NCBI GenBank assembly: GCA_946122785.1
Contig: CAMGYJ010000009.1
Location: forward strand, 24,091,633 to 24,155,632
DNA from: Linum tenue
Taxonomy: Eukaryota; Streptophyta; Magnoliopsida; Malpighiales; Linaceae
Length of the DNA: 64,000 nt
Direction of reading: 5' to 3'
Part shown: one piece after another, positions 55,120 to 64,000 of the stretch
Layout of the letters: every line of letters begins with the position of its first letter
Position numbering within the stretch: the stretch's first letter is position 1
Translations under genes and position numbers: made by a program
Notes under the pieces: model-generated
Database searches by the model: none
Told to the model about the DNA's origin: nothing
Seen by the model: the letters and a program-made list of their open reading frames with translations, nothing else

Positions 55120-57072
55120 CTAGCTTTTTACCCGGCCCGTTGGCCGGAGAGTTTCATTTTATCATTGATATTAATTCAATTTATCTATATGTTTAAACTA
55201 TTTTAGACCTTCTAAATTTATTATATTTTGTATTGATAAGTGAGTATGTGGTGTGTCTATATATTGAAAATTCTCAATACTTAGTACATTCACTTATACT
55301 GTTTGAATGATCTAATCATAAACCAAGTCACAAACGTATACCACGTCCATGTACAATTTTTTCTATCTTATATGAATCCATGTTGTTCAGATGAGGACAT
55401 CTTACGGAGAGTTTCTTTGTATATATACTACATTATTGGATAAATTTCTTCATCTCAATTTAAAGTTGACACTTTGAATGTTCATGAAGTTTACTGTAAG
55501 ATCTTATTTGTATTTAGTCTCTTATACAATATGTATCAATTTCTAATTTCTGAAATTTAATTTGGACTAACTGAGACTCATTGTCGTTGTTTATATATTG
55601 TTTAAGAATCTCAATCCAAGATACTCATATACGGATTTTGATCTTAATATGGTGCGTTCATGTATAATTTTACAACTTGTAGAACCTCCGTTTTCTAAAA
55701 TTTATTTATTTTTGGTATTTGTTTAGAAATAAAAATTTCATTACTTATACTAATATATGCATTTTTTGTATTGCCACATTTATTGTCAATATATAAGCAT
55801 ATATATTAAAAAGAGTTTAATTATTTTTAAGTGTAATTAATGCTTGTTTTTACCGGGATTTGTAAAATGTTAAGAAAATAAGGGAAATATGAACAATTGT
55901 AAAAGAAAATAAGGGATGGAAGGACATATTATAAGTGAGAGAAAAGTTATTCTCACTTATTATTTTCATTTATCCAATGAGGTGATCTGTTCTTGCTCCA
56001 TTGAATTTTTATCGAATTATTTTATTTCGTAAATATATTATTATTTATGCATGCGTTTTATTGCAAAAAAAATGCATGTGTTTGCTAAGAAAGATCATAT
56101 CTCTTACGATGATTAACTTCTCTAATCTTGCTTCATAGGTCAGTGGTTGATGAACACATGATGTTTAACATATAGTTTAGCAAAGATTCATCTAACTTTC
56201 ACATGTATCATTTTTTAATGTATCTCGTGTCTCATCTTAAGATATGAAGTCAAGTTCATCAAGAATCATACCGAAGTCATTTTAAAAATTTTTATTTATA
56301 ATCCTTGAAAATTTATTACTCCAAGTCTGAAAATTAAATTTCTTAACATATGACGTAAAACTTCAGTAGAGTTTGCTAAATTAACACGATCTAGAGCAAA
56401 AATTCAAAATATTAGTAATTTGAACTTATGATACATTGTAAATTATTGCACCTATGATTCATATTTTTTTCACTTAATTAGAATGAATAAGGTTTTTGTT
56501 TAAGAAATAGATTTTATTGCTTTGTCAAGTTTCTATTCAAACGTTTCTTGTTTTCTCTCTTTAATTTTCATCGTTATTTTGTCGCGATAAAATGTTATTA
56601 TGTATGTGCGTTTGTATAAATTGTTCATCAAAATGTAATATATTTGTAAATTATTATAAAGTGAGTTAAAAATTTACTTAGTGAGCTTTAATAAGATATT
56701 TTATTGGTTGAGAAAAAAGTTATATGTGTGACTCAAAGACATTAGTCTATTGTTGCGTACATCTATACAATGCAAAAGTAAAAACAAAAACAAAAAGGAA
56801 GTATTGGAAAAGAAAAGTAAATATTAAAAAAGTTAGAGATAACAAATGTAATATATGTCACTTTTCATACATTATTTATTATTGTGAACATTGATATAAT
56901 AAAAAAAAAGGATAAAAGGAAAATGAAATATTAAATGAAGAGAGAGATAGCTCCATAAATATATCAATAACTATTTTTCTTTTTGTAAAAATATTGTCCA
57001 CCTTGGTAATTTGTGAGCTCTCCAAGTGCTTAGGTGGCAAACAATTACTTTTGAATTGTCATAATATTATGT

Positions 57073-57077
<5 letters not shown>
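55120..57077 (-). mobile_element. Non-autonomous Helitron, 1,958 bp
   Basis: On the reverse strand it starts TCTATACATAATATTATGAC at 57077 and ends with the palindrome CCGGCC-AACG-GGCCGG, a spacer and CTAG at 55120. Host bases are A (55119) and T (57078), the expected AT target. It is very AT-rich with no ORF above 60 codons, so it depends on helicase in trans. Its 3' end matches those at 4991 and 8404. Confidence 0.75.
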
Positions 57078-57110
<33 letters not shown>

Positions 57111-57111
57111 G
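57072..57111. repeat. (TAGA)n microsatellite
   Basis: About nine TAGA units directly at the Helitron 5' end; the last element bases merge with the repeat. Confidence 0.85.
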
Positions 57112-57225
57112 CTTCATTTATTTAGATTGGAATAGACTGAATGTCCTTATATAGTGCATGGGCCAAAAAGAAAGGGGGACTCTGGGCTCAAACCTCCTTA
57201 GAATCCCACACACAAAAAGTATGAG

Positions 57226-57510
57226 CTAATAAATGGGTCGCGGCTTGTTGAAGTCCCTACCCGTGTACCCGAATTTCACCTCTCCAACCTGATCGGCTAA
57301 CAGTTTGATATCTTCGCACATTTCCTCCACTTCCAAGGCGGATTGCATTTCCCTTTTCACTTTCTGAACCACCAACAAACAATCTGATTCAATATCCAGA
57401 CGATTGAAGTCAAATCTTTCCGCTAACTCCAGTGCGAAAATCCTCCCCATAGCTTCAGCAATCTCCAGTGGGCCATCGCCGTCGGGTTCTCTTCACTGCA
57501 GCAAGTCTTG
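57226..57510 (-). pseudogene. LINE-type RNase H fragment
   Basis: The minus frame reads PLEIAEAMGRIFALELA, IESDCLLVV and GYTGRDFNK, resembling the middle and end of RVT_3 RNase H domains (acidic residues in AEAM and ESDC). The terminal histidine region is altered. It is about 90 residues long, interrupted at the right by copia 3. Confidence 0.6.
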
Positions 57511-57529
57511 CAGATGAGTCGCCCTCCTT

Positions 57530-57883
57530 TAATAGAGAGGCGAGATGATCAACCTCCAGGTGATCCGAGTTGCTCAACAGCAACCAAAGTATTCAGCTCT
57601 GCTCCAGAAATGAAGAGCAAGACGAAGAACAAGGAGCAGAGCAAAACGACTGCGTCTTGCTTCAAGTGCAGCCAGGAACGGTGGCGTTTTCCACCAACAA
57701 CCTTTAGTTCCGATTTAACTGTAGATAATACACGTGTATAGCATTCATTGGTAGTTTCATTTGTTAGTTTTTTTAGCCGTTAAACTACAGTAATTAGACT
57801 TTTAAACCTCTGTATATATATGGTTTTACATCAATGGAAAAGGGCTCAGTGAGCATTTCCCCCAGATCCGTTACTTCTTCTCA
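57530..57883 (+). repeat. 5' LTR of copia 3
   Basis: 354 bp, TAATAGAGAGGC to TTCTTCTCA. TATATATATGG near 57812 is a possible TATA box. Confidence 0.9.
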
Positions 57884-57896
57884 TGGTATCAGAGCC
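57884..57896 (+). promoter_or_regulatory. Primer-binding site of copia 3
   Basis: TGGTATCAGAGCC immediately after the LTR, for initiator tRNA-Met. Confidence 0.9.
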
Positions 57897-57975
57897 TGAT
57901 TGCTCTCAACCACTCTAGGGTTTCGTCCCCATTCTTTTCCTCTCTCAAATTTTCTGAAAACAAACTAAAGGAATC

Positions 57976-58434
57976 ATGGCTGAAGGAGCAGATTCAACAG
58001 CTGGGAAATCTACCCAGAGCTCAGCAAGTTCATCCTACGAAGATCCTTACCTCAATCCCTACTATCTCCCGCCTCAAGATGGTGCACTGTCTACCATAAT
58101 CTCTGTGAAACTCGTCGATGGGAACTATCACACATGGAGTCAAGTGATGCTCATCGCCTTAGCCACCAAGAACAAGGTAGCTTTCATCGATGGAACCATA
58201 CCAGTACCCAAGGTAACAGAACCCTCTTATCAGTCATGGTTGCGCTGTAATGGTACTATTCGCTGCTGGATTTACAATGCCTTAGCTGAGGATATAGCGA
58301 ATAGTGTCATGGGTTTGGAGAGTGCTCAGGCTGTTTGGGAAAATCTGAAGAACAGGTTTAGCCAGGAGGACAATATTAGGGTTTATGATTTGAAGGGTCA
58401 ATTGGCCAAATGTGTTCAAGAGAACAATCTATAA
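57976..58434 (+). pseudogene. copia 3 gag, N-terminal part
   Basis: MAEGADSTAG start, then LNPYYLPPQDG, VDGNYHTWSQ and WENLKNRFSQED, typical of the copia gag N-terminal domain. A frameshift near 58415 ends it at TAA 58432-58434, and the gag continues in the overlapping frame. Confidence 0.88.
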
Positions 58435-60263
58435 GTCAGTACTTCACCAACATTACTGTGTTGTGGGAGGAGTTGAAGAGATATTGTCCAATACATTGCT
58501 GCCCCTGCAATACCCCATATGAAACTATGAAAAAGTATGAGGATAATGCTTTTGTCATTAAGTTTATGCAAGGATTGAATGAAAGTTATCAGTCTGCCAA
58601 AACCCAAGTGCTCATGAACTCAACATTACCATCAATTGATGTTATTTTCAAGCAATTCTTGCAACTGGAAAGACAGATGAAGAGTGCTTCTAAGTCTAGT
58701 GGAGTCGATTCAGTTGCATTGGCAGTTGGTTCACCACAGAATGCCAGACGCAATGACAGAGATTATAAGGATGGCAAGAAGTTCTGTAGGTATTGTAAGA
58801 AGGATAATCACATCATTAGTGAATGTTACAGACTGAAAAACAAGAAAACAAGGGAATCTGGTGGCTCAAGCTTCGCTGGCTCAGTTGAAACAGGGTCTGA
58901 ATCTGACTCAGGCATTCTTGGAGCAGCATCTGTGCAACAGGATGCACAAAACAGAAACAATCCCATTGGCTTAGCTAGTCTTCAACTAAGCAATGACCAA
59001 ATGGATAAATTGAGGATTCTGCTGCTTGGCTCACCACAATCATCTCCTTCCCCACCAGCATCACCATCTGTTAGACATGTGGCAAATGCAGCAGTAACCA
59101 CTCAGTCTCAAGCTGGCCAGCATCAATCAGGAGCCACTCAATACCACCCTGTTTATCTTCCCTCGAGTTCAGGTACCACAGTCCTCTCAACTCTCTTAGC
59201 TAGGACAGTGGAACCACCATGGGTTTTAGACACAGGTGCTACAGATCACATAATTTGTGATCTGAAGTATTTCTTAAAATGCAAGTCATTACAGGGAGTC
59301 TTTGTCAATTTACCAAATGGTAACAAGGTCCAGGCCACACACATAGGCATAGTTAGACTTTCCTGTGGACTTTTTCTTTCTCAAGTCCTATTTGTTCCAA
59401 GTTTCAATTACAATCTTGTTTCTGTCAGTAAGCTCACCAAAACCAACCCAGTCTCACTTCTTTTTAAATCCTCTTTCTGTGTCATCCAGGACCTTATTAC
59501 ACAGAGGAGGATTGGTTTAGCCCAAGTGGATAAAGGACTATACCTATTCAATGAGATCCAAACCATTTCTCAAGACTGCCACTCATCCAATCCAAAGTGT
59601 TTTGCTGCTTCACAACTCAATTTTCAGCCTCAAGTTTTTGATCTATGGCATGCCAGATTAGGTCATCCATACATTTCCATATTAGATACTATACACAAAC
59701 AATGTCCAGATGTATTAGTTTCTAAGATTGTTCACTGTGATGTTTGTCATTTGTCAAAATAGAAAAGATCTCCCTTTCCAGTTAGCACATCAGTTCATTC
59801 CTCTTTGTTTGGTTTACTACATGTAGACATTTGGGGGCCTTTGAGCACCACTTCTTACAATGGTTTCAACTATTTCTTAACCATAGTTGATGATTTAAGT
59901 AGATGTGTGTGGACCTATTTGATGAAATCTAAGGATGAATCTAGGGGTTTGTTACAGTCTTTCTGTGTCATGGTGAAAAACCAATTCAACAAATCCATTC
60001 AGATCATCAGAACAGACCAGGGGATGGAATTTCACATGGATGAGTTCTATAGAACTCATGGGATTGAACATCAAATGAGTGTGGTATACACTCCACAACA
60101 GAATGGCAGGGTTGAGAGGAAGCACCAACACCTCCTTACTGTTGCCAGAGCTCTCAAATTTCAATCTGGCCTTCCTCTAGCCTATTGGAGTGATTTTGTA
60201 CTCCATGCTGCCTATTTAATCAACAGAATCCCTACACCAGTTCTAAACAATCTCAGTCCCTGA
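58410..60263 (+). pseudogene. copia 3 gag C-terminus, protease and integrase
   Basis: One frame with an in-frame TAG (59760-59762). In order: a zinc knuckle (CRYCKKDNHIISEC), intact protease WVLDTGATDHI, pre-integrase HARLGHPYISI with CDVCHLSK at the stop, then integrase VDIWGP, IIRTDQGMEF and TPQQNGRVERKHQHLL with the catalytic aspartates and glutamate in place. A frameshift follows near 60263. Confidence 0.88.
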
Positions 60264-60297
60264 GAAACTCTATGGTGTTCCACCAGACTATAGTAGC

Positions 60298-60828
60298 TTG
60301 AAAGTTTTTGACTGCTTAGTCTATGCTTCCACAGCTGGTCCACATAGAACCAAATTCTCACCCAGAGCCAAGCAGTGTGTTTTCCTTGGCATACCTGCTG
60401 GGATCAAGGGTTTCAAACTCCTTGACATTGACACCAAGAGGGTGTTCTGCTCCAGAGATGTGATCTTTCATGAAAACATCTTACCATACGCCAATCACAG
60501 TTCTTCCCCTTCTTCTCCTCCATCACCTGCTCCAACTACACCACCAACTTTTTCCTTCTTTCCCACACCTTCCTCTATTCCAAACCCTAATCCATCTGAT
60601 TCTTCTTCTTCTTCAGATGCTCCAACTCCTGTGAATCCTCAGTCTGAAGGGGCACACAACCTCCATCTCCCTCTCCTAAATCACCAATTCCCTTTGTCAT
60701 TCCCTCAACTCCACTTTCCTCCTCCCCAGATTTCTCTTTTTCACAACAAACTCATCCTGATGATTCACAAAACACACCAAACACATCTTCTTCTCCTACA
60801 CCCTCACCATTTTCTCCTATTCCATTAA
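60298..60828 (+). pseudogene. copia 3 integrase C-terminal spacer
   Basis: Begins VFDCLVYAST, the usual integrase tail, with FLGIPAGIKGFKLLD, then a long serine and proline-rich linker. Shifts frame before 60861. Confidence 0.8.
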
Positions 60829-60860
60829 ACAGTCCTGCTCACTCTCCATCCCATGTTCAA

Positions 60861-62552
60861 TTGAGGAGATTGACCAGGACTGTCAAACCACCCAACTGGC
60901 ATGCAGATTACCATGTCACTCACCCCATTCATAGAGCCCTTTCATACACTCACCTGTTACCAAAGCATCAACACTTCATAAACAGTCTGACCTCACACAA
61001 AGAACCATCTTCTTACCAAGAAGCAATGCAGAACCCTCTTTGGGATAAGGCAGTTCAGGAAGAGTTGAAAGCCCTGATTGATAATGGAACATGGGAAATC
61101 AAGGATTTACCAGTTGGTAAGAAGGCAATAGGCTGCAAATGGGTCTTCAGGGTGAAACTTCACTCTGATGGATCAATTGAAAGATATAAGGCAAGACTGG
61201 TTGCCAAAGGGTATACTCAGGTTTATGGTATTGACTACTGTGACACTTTCTCACCAGTAGCTAAATTGAGTTCAGTTAAAACCCTACTTGCAGTTGCAGC
61301 AGTGCAGAATTGGCACTTACATCAGATGGATGTAAGCAATGCCTTTTTGAATGGTGATTTAACAGAAGAGGTATACATGGAAATACCTAATGGCTTGGAT
61401 TTGGGAACTGACTACAAAGGCAAAGTCTGCCATTTGAAGAAATCACTTTATGGGTTGAAACAGGCAAGCAGACAGTGGTATACAAAGCTCACTGAAAGCT
61501 TGCTGAAGCATGGATTTAAGCAAAGTTCCTCATATTACTCTATTTTCACAGCTGAAATTTTTGGTGCACTAGTTGCACTCATTGTGTATGTTGATGATAT
61601 TCTGATTGGAAGTGTGAACTTGGATTCCATTACTGAGACCAAAAGGATCTTACAAGAAGAATTCAAAATGAAAGATTTGGGAGAACTGAAATACTTCCTT
61701 GGCCTGGAAGTGACAAGAGGAGTAAAGGGCATTACTGTTTCTCAGAGAAAATATTGCCTAGAACTTCTAACAGAATCTGGTTTTGAAAATTGCAAGCCAG
61801 CATCCACTCCAATTTATGTTAAGGAAGTGTTGTGTGCTATAGGGGGCATTCCTTTAGCTGATGTTTCAAGTTACAAACACTATGTTGGCCAGTTGCAGTA
61901 CCTAACAACTACAAGACCAGATATAGCATTTGCTGTGCAGCAGTTGTGCACATATCAGGACAATCCTACAAGTTTACACTTGAGAGCCTTGCATAGAGTG
62001 CTTAGATACCTCAAAGGGGCACCTGGACAAGGCCTTCTTTATTCTAAAGACACTAAACTCGAGTTGAAGGGATTCAGTGATTCTGACTGGGCTACATGTC
62101 CAGATACCAGAAAATCTATAACTGGATACTGTACTTTTCTTGGATCTGGAATTGTCACATGGAAGAGCAAAAAGCAGAAGACAGTATCCAGGTCCTCCTC
62201 TAAAGCAGAATACAGAGCGTTGGTTAGCTTGAGCTGTGAAATTGAATGGTTAATCAGACTACTCAAAGATTTTGGAGTAGCACATCCTCAAGCAGTCAAG
62301 GTATTTTGTGACAATCAATCAGCAATTCACATTGCTGAAAATCCAGTGTTCCACGAGAGAACCAAACATATAGATGTGGATTGTCACGTGATAAGAGAGA
62401 GGGTTCAGTCTGGGTTGATTGCTCTACATCATGTATCAACTGATTCTCAACCTGCAGACATTTTCACCAAGAGCTTATCAGTGATCGCTTTGCATCTTTG
62501 TTGTCCAAGCTGGGAGTATATGATATATACTCGCCAGCTTGTGGGAGGGTAA
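60861..62552 (+). pseudogene. copia 3 reverse transcriptase and RNase H
   Basis: A 563-residue open frame: WVFRVKLHSDG, RLVAKGYTQ, MDVSNAFLNGDL, LYGLKQASRQWY and catalytic YVDDILIGS; then RNase H GFSDSDWATC, SSSKAEYRAL, CDNQSAIHIA and [13 protein letters not shown]. The last 25 residues are shifted: the expected LLSKLGVYD-type ending is in another frame. The domain itself appears complete, the longest intact enzyme frame in the window. Confidence 0.88.
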
Positions 62553-62904
62553 TAGAGAGGCGAGATGATCACCTCCAGGTGATCCGAGTTGCTCAACAGC
62601 AACCAAAGTATTCAGCTCTGCTCCAGAAATGAAGAACAAGACGAAGAACAAGGAGCAGAGCAAACGACTGCGTCTTGCTTCAAGTGCAAGCCAGGAATGG
62701 TGGCATTTTCCACCACAACCTTTAGTTCCGATTTAACTGTAGATAATACACGTGTATAGCATTCATATGGTAGTTTCATTTGTTAGTTTCTATTAGTCGT
62801 TAAACTACAGTAATTAGACTTTTAAACCTCTATATATATATGGTTTTACATCATGGAAAAGGGGCTCAGTGAGGCATTTCCCCCAAATATGTTACTTCTT
62901 CTCA
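62550..62904 (+). repeat. 3' LTR of copia 3
   Basis: 355 bp, same termini as the 5' LTR, differing by about ten substitutions and several one-base indels. Confidence 0.9.
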
Positions 62905-62909
62905 TCCTT

Positions 62910-63837
62910 TGCTGATTTTGGAATTCGTTAAGGCCATTCCAGGACATGCGGATAATTTCCCCTTCCTCTCGTTTCTTGTTGTTCACAGGTGGTTATTTCT
63001 CTCATTCCAGATGTACAAGAGGACCACGATTGTATGTTTAGCGTGTACTCATTCATACAGTTCCACAGTTGTTAGAATGAAAGGCACATCAGTCTATACT
63101 CTATTGAACAATCCAAATATCCAGTAGGGTCAGTAATCAGTATGCGGGCTTCTGCGTCGGAATTATAGCCCAACTACATAAGACGGAGTTCAACCCAAAC
63201 ACGTGAAAAATATGATATTTCAGCTCCTGCCTGGCCCAATCTATGTCACATCCCACTTCGGCCCAGTTTCACTTCCTCTGCTACGCGTTGAAAGTAAAAG
63301 AGGAAAACATATAATACAAGGGCTCAACTTCAGTACTGCACCAAGCCCAAATATTCAGCCCAAGTCCCTGGACATGCAATTCCAGTAGAGCATGAGCCTC
63401 CCTCCCTCCCCTCCATCCTTCCCATCCCTTTTCAATTTTCATTTTCGATTTGCTCGGACACAGACCACTTTAAAAAAATTTAATAGCTGACATTATTCCT
63501 AAAGTTGTACACAAGGCTTTCCATAAATACACAAAAATAGTTACCCGAAATTATACAAAAATAAAATAAAACATAAGAAGTAAAATGAACATTCAAAAAA
63601 GCTAACAACAACGGTTTGCAGTTTGCAGGATGCTCGAAGAAATGCACGATGTATGAGAAGATTCAATAATTAGTGTGCATATCTCGGCATAGGTGTGTGT
63701 TTCTTTATTTGAACGAATAATAGAATTGTCTATTTGGCGCTTCATAAAATTATGTTGTTGTTAAGAAAATGTAGAAACCCGTACATTCCCCGCTCCCAAA
63801 TGGCAGCAGGTTGTATTGGGACATTCTTTCACATACC

Positions 63838-63881
<44 letters not shown>

Positions 63882-64000
63882 AAAAACAATAGTTTCAAAA
63901 TTATAAACGTCCCTATAACCCAAAATTTGGGGATAAGCTATGACACGTACATAATTCCTAACCGCATATGGGTTTAGTACTAATGAGTAGAAAACCCTGA
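62910..64000. other. Intergenic stretch to window end
   Basis: Only chance ORFs. Contains the (TTA)n microsatellite. No gene or element ends recognised. Confidence 0.5.
63838..63880. repeat. (TTA)n microsatellite
   Basis: About fourteen uninterrupted ATT/TTA units. Confidence 0.9.

Larger units (their letters stand above)
57530..62904 (+). mobile_element. Full-length Ty1/copia retrotransposon 3
   Basis: LTRs 57530-57883 and 62550-62904 have a perfect target duplication TCCTT (57525-57529, 62905-62909). The LTR starts TAATAGAG instead of TG, and both copies agree, so the variant predates insertion. The primer site TGGTATCAGAGCC begins at 57884; a polypurine GTGGGAGGG precedes the 3' LTR. Roughly ten substitutions plus small indels separate the LTRs, so it is older than copia 2. 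Coding is less damaged: a few frameshifts and one stop. Confidence 0.93.

Noticed and set aside
63838..63880. Functional regulatory element at the TTA tract
   Set aside because: Simple microsatellite with no adjacent gene.

Overview
This window reads as nuclear DNA from a eudicot plant. The evidence is AT-rich intergenic sequence, genes with GT-AG introns, Ty1/copia elements with tRNA-Met primer sites, and CACTA, hAT, MULE, PIF and Helitron elements. A small family resembling the Oleaceae/Lamiales pollen allergen Ole e 6 points to an asterid, perhaps Lamiales; that placement is inference only. The window is mostly nested transposable elements. Two conserved housekeeping or regulatory genes and one small tandem family of secreted cysteine-rich peptides sit among them.

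Layout. 1-4255: decayed Ty3/gypsy element whose gag is split by a 2,256-bp solo LTR (433-2688, TSD TAGAC). 4512-24960: array of Ole e 6-like genes, with a broken copy at 4619-4913, intact copies at 17007-17258 and 24297-24533, and the 3' flank of a lost copy at about 16350-16840. Between them lie same-direction Helitron ends (4991-9766), a LINE 3' fragment (10860-11790), a nicalin-like pseudogene fragment (12480-12867), a MULE inside a PIF/Harbinger element (14221-15866) and a full-length broken copia (17651-22569). 22800-30350: LINE RNase H remnants, a sugar-porter pseudogene fragment, a hAT transposase remnant and several MITEs, one nested in another. 30457-36950: near-complete CACTA element with 3-bp TSD. 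36969-39552: hAT element with 8-bp TSD and a solo LTR inside it. 41246-41559: hAT-type MITE.

41956-43608 holds a five-exon gene for mitochondrial ribosomal protein L3 (325 aa). 44657-45862 (minus) holds an intronless OVATE family protein gene. A hAT element (46502-47594), a recently inserted but coding-dead copia (48258-53377), a possible small spliced minus-strand gene (53763-54442), a Helitron (55120-57077) and an older copia (57530-62904) follow.

Function. The L3 gene serves mitochondrial translation and the OFP gene is a transcriptional regulator; they do not form a pathway together. The Ole e 6-like genes are paralogs sharing the TATA box, 5' leader, signal peptide and six-cysteine core, so they are one family at different stages of birth and decay. 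No CRISPR array, tRNA gene or rRNA gene was seen. Calls rest on reading the sequence and recalled family features; no database search was run.
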